From positions 1 to 40,118 of the forward strand of contig SCUN01000192.1 in NCBI GenBank assembly GCA_004297655.1: a stretch of DNA of 40,118 nt, in the 5' to 3' direction. Positions 26,199 to 33,878 of the stretch are shown piece after piece (positions within the stretch are counted from its first letter, which is position 1; the number at the start of each line of letters is the position of its first letter). The DNA comes from Acidobacteriota bacterium (GTDB lineage: Bacteria; Acidobacteriota; Vicinamibacteria; Vicinamibacterales; SCN-69-37). Under the pieces are notes generated by a model. That model saw nothing but the letters and a program-made list of their open reading frames with translations. It was not told the origin of the DNA and ran no database searches. A program made the translations under genes and the position numbers.

Positions 26199-27693
26199 AG
26201 GGCTTCGCGAGCCAGCGGCATCCGCTCTCCTCGAGGAATCGCTCGGCTTCCGTGCCGGCGACGTCGCCGGTGACGAAGACCATTCGCTTCGACAACGCCG
26301 GCCGCGTCACCGCGAGCCGGCGATAGAGCGACGGGCCGTCGAGTTTCGGCATCTTCAAATCACAGACCACCAGGTCATAAGACTGGCGATCGATCAGCGC
26401 GAGCGCGTCTTCGCCGTTGGTCGCGCGATCGACGACAAACCCGGCGTCGCCGAGCGCATCGGCCACGGCGGTACCCAGTGCCGCCTCGTCTTCCACCACG
26501 AGCGCGCGGGTGCCTTTGGGCACTTCCGGCGCCGGCCGCGCCGGGATCGGCGCGCTCATCCGCAGACTGTTGCCGCCGACCGGCAGTTCGAGCGTGAACG
26601 CCGCGCCGCGGCCGCCGGCGCTGCCGGGAATGGACGCGACGCTCAGGGTGCCGCCGTGTTCCTGGGCGATCGCGTAGGCCACGGTCAGGCCGAGGCCGGT
26701 GCCTTTGCCGACTTCCTTCGTCGTGAAGAACGGGTCGAAGATCTTCGCCTGCACATCCGCCGGAATCCCGGGGCCATCGTCGCTCACTTCGAGCTTGACG
26801 CAGTCGTGCTCGGGCTCGTGCCACGAGCGGAGGATCAGCGTGCCTCGGCCGTGCGCGCCGATCATGGCCTGTTCGGCGTTGATGATGAGGTTGAGCAGCA
26901 CCTGTTGGATCTGATGCGGGTCCGCGAACACCTGAGGCAACCCTGACGCCAGCGCTTCGAGGATGACGACATTGGCGACGCGCTGCTCGTAGGCGCGCAG
27001 CGCGAGCGTGTCGCGGACGACGTGATTGAGGTCCACCATCGTGCGCGTGGTGTGGCGCTTGCGCGCGAACGTCTGGAGATTGCGCACGATGCGCGCGGCA
27101 CGTTCGGCCGCGTTGTGGATGGCGTCGAGGTCGCGCCGCGTGGTCTCGTCGAGCGGCTTGCCGGTCAGGCGTTCGGCGCAGGCCAGCACGGTCGCCAGCG
27201 GGTTGTTGAGTTCGTGCGCGACGCCGCTCATGGTCTGTCCCAGCGCCGCAAGTTTCTCCGCCTGCAGGAGCTGGTGGTACAGATCGCGCGCCTGGTCCTC
27301 GAGCTTCTTGCGTTCGGTGACGTCGCGCATGACGGCTTCGATGCGCAGCGTGCCGTCACGCGGCATCGTGTCGGCGCGGGCGGTGACCTCGACCCACATC
27401 GCCGAGCCGTCGGCGCGGCGGAGACGCAACAGGTAGTCCTGCGTCGAGCCGTCGCGCGCCAATTGCTGAAGGAAGGAGGCTCGCGCCTGGGTATCGACGA
27501 AGCGGGCGGGCTCGAACGGCCGCACATCGCCGGCGGGGACGTCGTCGGCCCACCCGAACATGAGGCGGAGGTGCGGATTGGCGGCGAGCGTGGCGGTGGA
27601 TTCGGCCGTTGCGCCCACGAGGCCGATGAACACGCCCTCGTGGACGGCTTGGAACAGGCGCGCGAACGCGTCGCTTGAAAGGGACGCGGGCAC
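26152..27693 (-). CDS. PAS-domain hybrid sensor histidine kinase with C-terminal receiver
   Basis: A 513-residue soluble hybrid kinase. It has an N-terminal PAS domain ([17 protein letters not shown] to [14 protein letters not shown], 10-135), a HisKA domain with phosphoacceptor His160 in [14 protein letters not shown], and a HATPase domain with N-box NLIINAEQA (268-276), [10 protein letters not shown] and [19 protein letters not shown] receiver domain ends the protein, with EDEAA and Asp445 in [13 protein letters not shown]. No membrane segments are visible, so the signal is cytoplasmic. It could phosphorylate the nearby NtrC-type regulator, directly or through another carrier, but the sequence cannot show this. 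It is convergent with the sigma factor gene and lies 7 bp downstream of the lipoprotein gene on the same strand. Confidence 0.94.
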   Translation of the reverse strand: MPASLSSDAFARLFQAVHEGVFIGLVGATAESTATLAANPHLRLMFGWADDVPAGDVRPFEPARFVDTQARASFLQQLARDGSTQDYLLRLRRADGSAMWVEVTARADTMPRDGTLRIEAVMRDVTERKKLEDQARDLYHQLLQAEKLAALGQTMSGVAHELNNPLATVLACAERLTGKPLDETTRRDLDAIHNAAERAARIVRNLQTFARKRHTTRTMVDLNHVVRDTLALRAYEQRVANVVILEALASGLPQVFADPHQIQQVLLNLIINAEQAMIGAHGRGTLILRSWHEPEHDCVKLEVSDDGPGIPADVQAKIFDPFFTTKEVGKGTGLGLTVAYAIAQEHGGTLSVASIPGSAGGRGAAFTLELPVGGNSLRMSAPIPARPAPEVPKGTRALVVEDEAALGTAVADALGDAGFVVDRATNGEDALALIDRQSYDLVVCDLKMPKLDGPSLYRRLAVTRPALSKRMVFVTGDVAGTEAERFLEESGCRWLAKPFRLRDLVRVARETVG

Positions 27694-27700
27694 GATTCTC

Positions 27701-28219
27701 CTAGTCGCCCTTACCGCGCGTTGGCGGCATCGGCGTGGGCGTGTGGCCCGGGTACGACGATGCGTATTTGGCTTCGATCAGCTTGCGGATATCGGCGGTG
27801 CTGGCGCCGGCGTTGCTCATCTGCATCGTCTCGAGCGCGACGCGGAGGCAGATCTCGCAGTTGATCCCGTGATTGTCCCAGGTGATGCCGTTCTTGCGGC
27901 TGGCGACGAAGCACGACTCGTTGCTCTTGTGGCCGCCGCGCTCGCAGCCGCAGAAGCAGGGGATGTAGCTGATGACTTCCGGGTGGCGGGCGGCGAATTC
28001 GTACGCCATCTTCACTTCGGCCAGCGACAAGGGGGCGTTGTCGGCGCCGGGCGGCAGCGGCGGGAGATCGGGCGCGATCGACAAGCGGTTCGCCGCAGGT
28101 GTGACCGCGGATGTCAGCGGCACGGGTTGTGATGAATCCGGAGGCGGCGTGGCGTTTTTGGAGCACGCGGCCCCGGAAAAAATGATGAGAAGCACGGCGA
28201 TCAGCAGTCGTGAGCGCAT
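27701..28219 (-). CDS. PCYCGC-motif lipoprotein
   Basis: A 172-residue exported protein. The signal MRSRLLIAVLLIIFSGAAC has a lipobox-like end, with Cys19 as the probable lipidated residue, followed by a Pro/Ser-rich linker. The C-terminal domain has the PCYCGC-family pattern: PEVISYIPCFCGCERGGHKSNESCFV, then INCEICLRVALETMQM, giving at least six conserved cysteines that suggest metal or haem binding. The biochemical role of this family is not established. ATG 28219 is chosen for the signal peptide; an in-frame ATG at 28234 is also possible. A TAAGAT hexamer ends 5 nt before the start. It precedes the hybrid kinase gene by 7 bp, so the two are probably co-transcribed. Confidence 0.85.
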   Translation of the reverse strand: MRSRLLIAVLLIIFSGAACSKNATPPPDSSQPVPLTSAVTPAANRLSIAPDLPPLPPGADNAPLSLAEVKMAYEFAARHPEVISYIPCFCGCERGGHKSNESCFVASRKNGITWDNHGINCEICLRVALETMQMSNAGASTADIRKLIEAKYASSYPGHTPTPMPPTRGKGD

Positions 28220-28256
28220 GCGAAATCTTAGCATCTCGCAGTACACTGACTGCTTC
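28220..28256. promoter_or_regulatory. Short divergent promoter region (lipoprotein / SDR)
   Basis: Only 37 bp separate the two divergent start codons. On the minus strand TAAGAT (28230-28225) lies 5 nt before the lipoprotein ATG. On the plus strand TACACT (28242-28247) lies 9 nt before the SDR ATG. Neither side has a Shine-Dalgarno, consistent with short or absent leaders. Confidence 0.4.
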
Positions 28257-29054
28257 ATGTTCACGGCGGACTTGCTCGCGGGGAAGACCGCGATCGTCAC
28301 CGGCGGCGGCACCGGCCTGGGCCTGGCGACGGCGCAGCGGTTTGCGTCGCTCGGCGCGAACGTGGTGCTGGCGAGCCGCAACACGGAGCATCTCGAAACC
28401 GGCGCCGCGGCGGTGCGCGCGACGGCGCCGTCTGCCGGCGTGTTGACCGTCGTGACCGACGTCCGAAAACCGGAAGACGTCGATCGAATGGTGGCCGAGA
28501 CCGTGTCGAGGTTTGGCACGGTCGACATCCTGGTCAACAACGCTGCCGGGAACTTCATCTGCAAGGCCGAGGATCTCTCGCCCAACGGCTGGAACTCGGT
28601 GATCAACATCGTGCTCAACGGCAGCTTCTATTGCTCGCGCGCGGTTGGCCGGCACATGATCGCCGCCGGGCATGGCGGCTCGATTGTGTCGATCGTCGCG
28701 ACCTACGCGTGGACGGGCAGCGCCGGCACGATTCATTCGGCGGCCGCCAAAGCCGGGGTGATGGCCATGACCCAGACGCTCGCGGTGGAGTGGGCGCGCC
28801 ACAAGATTCGCGTGAACGCCGTGGCGCCGGGTCCGATCGAATCGCCGGGCGCGGCGAAGCAGTTGTGGGCGTCGGAAGCCGATGTCGCGAAGATCACCGA
28901 GATGGTGCCCCTCAAACGGTGGGGCAAGCCTGAGGAAATCGCCGACGCGGTGACGTTTCTCGTCTCGCCGCAATCCGGGTACATCACCGGCGATGTGCTC
29001 GTGGTGGACGGCGGCAATTGGCTCGGTCGCGGACCGTTCGGGTTCATCTCATGA
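28257..29054 (+). CDS. SDR-family oxidoreductase, 2,4-dienoyl-CoA reductase-like
   Basis: A 265-residue NAD(P)-dependent short-chain dehydrogenase. It has the cofactor motif TGGGTGLG (15-22), NNAAGNF (94-100), which is characteristic of 2,4-dienoyl-CoA reductases of mitochondrial/peroxisomal type, and the C-terminal PGPIESPGA and SGYITGDVLVVDGGNWLG. The usual YxxxK Tyr is replaced: the segment reads HSAAAK, with Ser161 at the Tyr position and Lys165 retained, which also fits the dienoyl-CoA reductase group. It would reduce unsaturated acyl-CoA intermediates during beta-oxidation. The stop overlaps the YhaM-like start by ATGA, implying co-expression with that gene. Confidence 0.88.
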   Translation: MFTADLLAGKTAIVTGGGTGLGLATAQRFASLGANVVLASRNTEHLETGAAAVRATAPSAGVLTVVTDVRKPEDVDRMVAETVSRFGTVDILVNNAAGNFICKAEDLSPNGWNSVINIVLNGSFYCSRAVGRHMIAAGHGGSIVSIVATYAWTGSAGTIHSAAAKAGVMAMTQTLAVEWARHKIRVNAVAPGPIESPGAAKQLWASEADVAKITEMVPLKRWGKPEEIADAVTFLVSPQSGYITGDVLVVDGGNWLGRGPFGFIS

Positions 29055-30019
29055 TGGCGCTCTTCAAACTGCCTCGCATCGCTGAAATCGACGGCAGCAC
29101 CACGGGGTGGGGATTCTTTCTTTGCGCGCAGAAGGACCTGCGACCGACCAAAGCGGGCGGCAGCTATCTCGCCCTGGTGTTGCAGGATGTCAGCGGCGAG
29201 ATCGCCGCGAAGATCTTCGACGGCGCGGAGCAACTCGACAAACAGTTCAACAAGGGCGACTTCGTCAAGGTGTCGGGACGAGGCAACCTCTACAAGAACC
29301 AGCTCGAGCTGGTGCTCGAGAACATCCGCAAGGTGAACCCGGCGAAGGACGCCGCCGACGGTTTCCGCGAAGAGGATTGCATTCCGAGCGCGCCGCGGCC
29401 GATCGACGAGATGTGGCAGGAACTCCTCGGGCACGTCGAACGCGTGCGGCGGCCGGAACTGCGCGCGTTGCTCGACCGCATCCTCGCGAAGCACGGTCCC
29501 AAGCTGAAGATCTGGCCGGCCGCCGTGACCGTGCATCACGCCTATCGAGGCGGGCTGCTCGAGCACGTGCTGAAGATCATTCAGGTCGGCACGGCGCTGG
29601 CGGATGCCTACGAGGTGGATCGCGACCTCATCATCGCCGGCGGCATCCTCCACGACCTCGGCAAGATCGAAGAACTCACGTATGAGGGCGCCATCGGCTA
29701 TTCGGTCGAAGGCAACCTCGTCGGGCATATCGCCATCGGGCTCGGCATGCTGCAGGAAGCCGCGCGCGAAGACGCGTCGTTTCCCGATCAGCTCCGCCTC
29801 GAACTCGAGCACATCGTGCTGTCGCATCACGGTGCGCGTGACAAAGGATCGCCCGTCGTGCCGATGACATTGGAGGCCTTTGTCTTTGCGGCGACCGACG
29901 ACCTCGACGCGAAGATGTTCCAAATGAGAAAACACATCGCCGACGACTCGGGCGACGGCGCCTTCACGCAGTTCAGCAAGCGGCTCGATCGCGTGCTGTT
30001 CAAGCCGCCACAGGCCTGA
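29051..30019 (+). CDS. yhaM: YhaM-type 3'-5' exoribonuclease (OB-fold and HD domain)
   Basis: A 322-residue nuclease. The N-terminal OB-fold (GGSYLALVLQDVSGEIAAKIFDGAEQ and VKVSGRGNLYKNQLELVLENI, residues about 20-100) binds nucleic acid. The HD-phosphohydrolase domain has HHAYRGGLLEHV, ILHDLGKIEEL and the later HIVLSHHG metal-ligand motifs. Length and architecture match Bacillus YhaM, an exoribonuclease for RNA decay. ATG 29051 overlaps the SDR stop; a second ATG at 29054 is equally possible. EamA follows 7 bp later. Confidence 0.9.
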   Translation: MMALFKLPRIAEIDGSTTGWGFFLCAQKDLRPTKAGGSYLALVLQDVSGEIAAKIFDGAEQLDKQFNKGDFVKVSGRGNLYKNQLELVLENIRKVNPAKDAADGFREEDCIPSAPRPIDEMWQELLGHVERVRRPELRALLDRILAKHGPKLKIWPAAVTVHHAYRGGLLEHVLKIIQVGTALADAYEVDRDLIIAGGILHDLGKIEELTYEGAIGYSVEGNLVGHIAIGLGMLQEAAREDASFPDQLRLELEHIVLSHHGARDKGSPVVPMTLEAFVFAATDDLDAKMFQMRKHIADDSGDGAFTQFSKRLDRVLFKPPQA

Positions 30020-30026
30020 TATCGCG

Positions 30027-30935
30027 GTGACCTCGAGCCACGAAACGCGTCGGGCCTGGCTGGCCTGGTTCGCGATCTGCCTGATCTGGGGCACGACCTA
30101 TCTCGCGATCAAGATCGCGCTCGGCACCATCCCGCCGCTGCTGGTCGGCGGCCTTCGCTACATCATCGGCGGCCTCGTGATGGTGGCCGTTCTCAAACAA
30201 CAGCGCCGACGGCTGCCGCCCATTTCCGCGTGGCCGACGCAGGCCGTCATCGGCTTCACCATGCTGAGCCTGGGCAACGGCGGCGTCGTGATCGCCGAAC
30301 AGTATTTGACGAGCGGCCTGACGGCGGTGCTGGTCGGCACGAGCCCGTTCTGGATGGTCGGCATCGACGCGGCGTTCCCCGGCGGCAAGCGCCTGCGGCT
30401 GCAGCAGGTGATCGGCATGACCGTGGGCTTTCTGGGCATCGTCCTGCTCGTGTGGCCGGACCTCGAGGCGTCGAGTTTCGGCGCCGGGACGCTGATCGGC
30501 GTGGTGGCGGTGCAGATCGCCTGCATCGGGTGGTCGATTGCCTCGTCGTACAGCAAACGGCACGTGCAGTCGGCCGATGTGCTCGGCACGGCGACCCTCC
30601 AGATGATCTTCGGCGGCGTCTTCATGGCGCTCGGCGCCACGCTCCGCGGCGAATGGCCGCACCTCTCGTTCACGCTCTCGACGACCGCCGCGCTCGCGTA
30701 CCTGGCGATTCTCGGATCGGTCGTCGCGTTCGTCTCGTACTCCTACGCGCTGAAACACCTGCCGATCTCGGTGGTGTCGCTGTATACCTACGTGAATCCG
30801 GTCATCGCCGTCGCGCTCGGCGCCCTGTTGCTGCACGAGCCCTTCGGGGGGCGGCAGTTCGCGGCCGCCGGCGTCATCGCGCTCGGCATGGTGATCATTC
30901 GCAACGACAAGAAGCCCGAAGGCGAGGTGTCATGA
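30027..30935 (+). CDS. EamA/DMT-superfamily transporter
   Basis: A 302-residue inner-membrane protein with about ten predicted membrane segments and two EamA repeats: FAICLIWGTTYLAIKIAL and GGLRYIIGGLVMV in the first, and ALAYLAILGSVVAFVSYSYALKHLPISVVSLYTYVNPVIAVALGALLLHEP in the second. The latter is highly typical of RhaT/YdcZ-like DMT exporters. The substrate cannot be predicted. A GTG start is chosen because it sits 7 bp after the previous stop and gives the normal N-terminus. Its stop overlaps the start of the next small membrane protein (ATGA). Confidence 0.9.
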   Translation: MTSSHETRRAWLAWFAICLIWGTTYLAIKIALGTIPPLLVGGLRYIIGGLVMVAVLKQQRRRLPPISAWPTQAVIGFTMLSLGNGGVVIAEQYLTSGLTAVLVGTSPFWMVGIDAAFPGGKRLRLQQVIGMTVGFLGIVLLVWPDLEASSFGAGTLIGVVAVQIACIGWSIASSYSKRHVQSADVLGTATLQMIFGGVFMALGATLRGEWPHLSFTLSTTAALAYLAILGSVVAFVSYSYALKHLPISVVSLYTYVNPVIAVALGALLLHEPFGGRQFAAAGVIALGMVIIRNDKKPEGEVS

Positions 30936-31498
30936 ACGCCGCCGCCGCGCTGCTCGTGGTGAGATTCCTGGCCGGCGGCGTGACCGGTCTGACCGTTCAC
31001 GAATCCGGCCACGTGCTGACGAGCGCGATGTTCAGCGCGCATCCAGGCACGCGGCCGATCAACTACGCGGGCATCCCGTTCTTCACCGTGACGCACAACC
31101 AGGTGTCGCGAAAGAAGGAATTCGTCATCTCGTCGGCCGGGTTATGGATGCAACACGCCGGATCCGAGTGGCTGCTGACCGCGCGGCCGAACCTGCGGCA
31201 CGAGTCCGCGCCGTTTCTGAAAGGGATGTTCGTCTTCAACACCGCGACGTCCGCGGTCTACACGGCCGCGGCGCTGGGCCGGCTCGGGCCGCTCGAACGC
31301 GACACGTTGGGCATGGCCACGTCGCTCGGACGCGCCGGCTGGCGCGAGCCCGTCGTCGGCATCTTCGTGGCGGCTCCGGCCGCGCTGGATGTGTATCGGT
31401 ACTTTCGGCCCGATCAGAAGTGGGCCGCGTGGGCATCGCGCGGCACCAAGGCCGCGTTCATGGCGCTCGTGCTATTCGCTGGCCGGCCGGTCCCCTAA
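30932..31498 (+). CDS. Small membrane protein with HExxH (M50-like) motif, unknown
   Basis: A 188-residue protein I cannot assign with certainty. It starts with a hydrophobic segment leading into LTVHESGHVLTSAMF, where H23-E24-x-x-H27 sits in a membrane-helix context, as in site-2-protease-like M50 peptidases (HExGH). Later hydrophobic segments include FVFNTATSAVYTAAAL and VVGIFVAAPAALDVYRYF, where Asp in ALD could be the third metal ligand; a clear NxxPxxxxDG motif is absent. ATG 30932 overlaps the EamA stop. The gene is much shorter than typical M50 proteases. Its last 27 bp overlap the fabZ-like gene on the other strand. Confidence 0.65.
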   Translation: MNAAAALLVVRFLAGGVTGLTVHESGHVLTSAMFSAHPGTRPINYAGIPFFTVTHNQVSRKKEFVISSAGLWMQHAGSEWLLTARPNLRHESAPFLKGMFVFNTATSAVYTAAALGRLGPLERDTLGMATSLGRAGWREPVVGIFVAAPAALDVYRYFRPDQKWAAWASRGTKAAFMALVLFAGRPVP

Positions 31499-31924
31499 CG
31501 CGAACGTCATCGTCCCGTGACAGACGAGCTTGCCGTTCACGCGGGCGCGTCCGCTCAACACGCCCATGCGGCTGCGCAGGCGGCGGACGACCGCTTCAAT
31601 CACGACGACATCACCGGGGTGGACGGGCTGATGAAACCGCACGCGCTCGATGCCCGTAAAGAAGATCAGCTTCTCGAGATTCTCCGGCTTCGACAGGATC
31701 AGGATCGCGCCGACCTGCGCGACCGCTTCCGTCAGGATGGTCGGCGGCATCGACGGCTTCTCACCAGACATGCGCGAGAGATACCACTCACTGTGCGTCA
31801 CATTCTTGATACCGACGATGCGCTTGTCGGTTTCGAGTTCGGTGACGCGATCGACCAGCAGGAACGGATACCGGTGGGGCAGAATCCGTTCAATCGCCGA
31901 GTAGTCGAGCGGCAGAGTGAGCAT
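31472..31924 (-). CDS. fabZ: FabZ-like 3-hydroxyacyl-ACP dehydratase
   Basis: A 150-residue hotdog-fold protein. It has the FabZ N-terminal signature IERILPHRYPFLLVDRV with catalytic His17, and the central helix containing PPTILTEAVAQVGA with the catalytic Glu. Later strands (FTGIERVRFHQPVHPGDVVVIEA, GRARVNGKLVCHGTMTFAL) fit the family. The usual GHFPGxPxxPGV motif is altered to SRMSGEKPSMPPT, so it belongs to a diverged subgroup and may act on a special substrate. ATG 31924 has GGAG upstream on the minus strand. It is divergent from the GAF-PP2C gene by 22 bp. Confidence 0.85.
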   Translation of the reverse strand: MLTLPLDYSAIERILPHRYPFLLVDRVTELETDKRIVGIKNVTHSEWYLSRMSGEKPSMPPTILTEAVAQVGAILILSKPENLEKLIFFTGIERVRFHQPVHPGDVVVIEAVVRRLRSRMGVLSGRARVNGKLVCHGTMTFALGDRPASE

Positions 31925-31931
31925 CACTCCA

Positions 31932-31939
31932 AGTATAGT
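31932..31939. promoter_or_regulatory. Overlapping bidirectional -10 element between fabZ and the GAF-PP2C gene
   Basis: AGTATAGT reads TATAGT on the plus strand (31934-31939) and TATACT on the minus strand (31937-31932). Each hexamer ends 7 nt before the start codon of its gene. No good -35 hexamers are seen. Both mRNAs would be essentially leaderless if this is the promoter, although the fabZ side also has GGAG close to its start. Confidence 0.45.
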
Positions 31940-31946
31940 TAATGAG

Positions 31947-33680
31947 ATGAGTGAGCGGGACATTCTCCTGACGATGTTCGACTTAGGTCGTCAGGTCACG
32001 GCGGTGCTCGACATCAACGAGCTCCTCGAGAAGACCCCGGAGCTGATCCGCCGGCTCATCCCGTTTGACGCCTTCGCGGTCTACCTGTTCGACGAACGCC
32101 GCAACGATCTGTCGATCGCCTACTCGGTCGGCTACCCCGACACCGCCCGCATCCGCATCCGCCTCTCCGAGGGTATCGTCGGCCGGGTCGTCGAGTCCCA
32201 GCAGGCGCTGGTCGTCGGCGACGTGTCATCCGACCCGCACTACATCGAAGTCGTGCCGGGCATGGCGTCGACGCTCGCGGTGCCGCTGATCTACAAAAAG
32301 AAAGCCGTCGGCGCGCTCAACATCCTGAGCCGCACGCGCGATCAGTACTCGGATCAGGACGCCGCGATTCTCCGGCAGTTTGCCGCGGCGGTCGCGGTGG
32401 CCCTGGTCAATGCCCGCATGTTCGAGCGCGAGCGTGCCGACGCGGCCGCGTTCGAAATGCTCGCCGAGATCGGCAAGGAAGTCGCGGCCGTACTCGATCT
32501 CGATCAGCTGTTGTCGAACATCGCGCAACTGACGCGTCGCGTGGTCGACTACCGCACCTTCGGCATCCTGTTGTACGACGATGTGCGCCAGGAGCTCGAG
32601 ATGAAGGTCGCCGTGCAGTACGGCGAAAAGAAAGTGCTGCCGAAGGTGAAGCTCGGCGAGGGCCTGGTCGGATACGCCGCCCTGCATCGCGAAGCCGTGC
32701 TCGTGCCAGACGTCTCGAAAGACCCGCGATACATCAAGGCCGTCGAGGATGTGCGATCCGAACTCGCCGTGCCGATGCTGCTCAAAGATCGATGTATCGG
32801 CGTCTTCGACCTCGAGAGCCCGGAACTTGACGCGTTCACCAAGCGGGACGTCGAGATTCTCACGCTGCTCGCCAGCCAGGCGGCGGTGGCGATCGAGAAT
32901 GCGCGGCTGTACGAAGCCGTTTCACACTCCGAAGCGCGGATGGAAAAGGAACTGCATTTCGCCAAGCGCGTGCAGGCCGCGCTGCTGCCGCTGCAACTGC
33001 CGAAGAAGATCAAGGGCGTCGACGTTGCCGCGTCGTTCGCGTCGGCCCGGGAACTGGGCGGCGATTTCTACGATTTCATCGTGCCGGATTCCAATACGCT
33101 CATCGTCGCCCTGGGCGACGTCTCCGGCAAGGGCGTACCGGCCGCGCTCTACAGCGTATTTGCCGGCGAGTTGGTTCGCGGCCGCACGTTCCGCCGGCGT
33201 TTCATGCCGGACCAATCCACGCCGTCGCACGTGCTCGGGTCGATCAACACGATCCTGCACGAGCGCCAGCTCGAGGAGTACTACTGCACGCTCTGTTACG
33301 CCGTGTTCGACCTGAAGCGGCGAACCGTCACGCTGGCCAATTCCGGCGTGCCGTATCCCGTCCGCGCCGCCGGCGATGCGGTCGCGCAGATTGAATCACC
33401 CGGCGTGCCGCTTGGATCGTTCTATGGAACGACCTACGACGAAATCACGCTGCCGATCGGCAAGGACGACGTGTTTGTGTTTTGTTCGGACGGCGTGTCG
33501 GAAGCGATGAACTCGAAGGGCGAGGAATTCACGTCGGAGGGCGTTATCAAAGTCGTGGAGCAGTCGCGGATACTCCCCGCCCGCGAGATCGTGACGAATA
33601 TCGTCCAGGCTGTCGAAGACCACCGCGCGGGCTTTGCGCCCAACGACGACACGACGGTGGTGGCGGTGAGGATTGGCTGA
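31947..33680 (+). CDS. GAF-GAF-PP2C (SpoIIE/RsbU-type) protein phosphatase
   Basis: A 577-residue cytoplasmic signalling phosphatase. Two GAF domains come first (residues about 20-165 and 180-330; VGRVVESQQALVVGDVSSDPHYIEV and VGYAALHREAVLVPDVSKDPRYI), then a coiled coil (EARMEKELHFAKRVQAALLP). A SpoIIE-type PP2C domain follows (about 355-577) with ELGGDFYDFI, LGDVSGKGVPAALY, FCSDGVSEAMN and PNDDTTVVAVRI, a complete metal-binding set. Such proteins dephosphorylate anti-anti-sigma factors in partner-switching modules; no such partner is in the window. ATG 31947 is preferred because it gives SERDILLTMFDLG at the N-terminus and sits just after the divergent promoter. Confidence 0.93.
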   Translation: MSERDILLTMFDLGRQVTAVLDINELLEKTPELIRRLIPFDAFAVYLFDERRNDLSIAYSVGYPDTARIRIRLSEGIVGRVVESQQALVVGDVSSDPHYIEVVPGMASTLAVPLIYKKKAVGALNILSRTRDQYSDQDAAILRQFAAAVAVALVNARMFERERADAAAFEMLAEIGKEVAAVLDLDQLLSNIAQLTRRVVDYRTFGILLYDDVRQELEMKVAVQYGEKKVLPKVKLGEGLVGYAALHREAVLVPDVSKDPRYIKAVEDVRSELAVPMLLKDRCIGVFDLESPELDAFTKRDVEILTLLASQAAVAIENARLYEAVSHSEARMEKELHFAKRVQAALLPLQLPKKIKGVDVAASFASARELGGDFYDFIVPDSNTLIVALGDVSGKGVPAALYSVFAGELVRGRTFRRRFMPDQSTPSHVLGSINTILHERQLEEYYCTLCYAVFDLKRRTVTLANSGVPYPVRAAGDAVAQIESPGVPLGSFYGTTYDEITLPIGKDDVFVFCSDGVSEAMNSKGEEFTSEGVIKVVEQSRILPAREIVTNIVQAVEDHRAGFAPNDDTTVVAVRIG

Positions 33681-33714
33681 TCAAGTTTCACGTCACACGT
33701 CACAAAACTTGATC
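33679..33714 (+). terminator. Inverted repeat after the GAF-PP2C gene
   Basis: Perfect 10-bp arms GATCAAGTTT (33679-33688) and AAACTTGATC (33705-33714) flank a 16-base loop made of TCAC/CGTCACA units related to the 4820 and 10582 repeats. It starts at the stop codon. It may end transcription or protect the 3' end, but there is no U-tract, so an intrinsic terminator is not proven. Confidence 0.45.
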
Positions 33715-33878
33715 TAAATAGAACCGCCCAGCTCCCCTGGAGCGGAATGCGGCGATGCCAGCGCCTGCCTGTCGGTTGTTGACGCATCCCGATGGCCGAG
33801 CGGTTCCAAAGAGGTGTTAATCAAGACTCGTGCCGGGCGTTTTGTACGTACCGCCGGACGGTTTCTGTCGCCGGGCGG
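33715..33878. other. Non-coding stretch with potential RNA structure
   Basis: Nothing coding is seen. Complementary segments GAACCGC (33721-33727) and GCGGTTC (33800-33806), GCTCC (33731-33735) and GGAGC (33739-33743), and GATGC (33754-33758) and GCATC (33784-33788) could fold into a branched RNA of about 86 nt. A short stretch around 33793 resembles a tRNA D-arm, but no complete tRNA can be drawn. Confidence 0.35.

Noticed and set aside
33790-33860. tRNA-Ser/Leu-like D-arm (TGGCCGAGCGGTT)
   Set aside because: No matching acceptor stem, anticodon arm or T-loop can be drawn on either strand; at most a fragment or coincidence.
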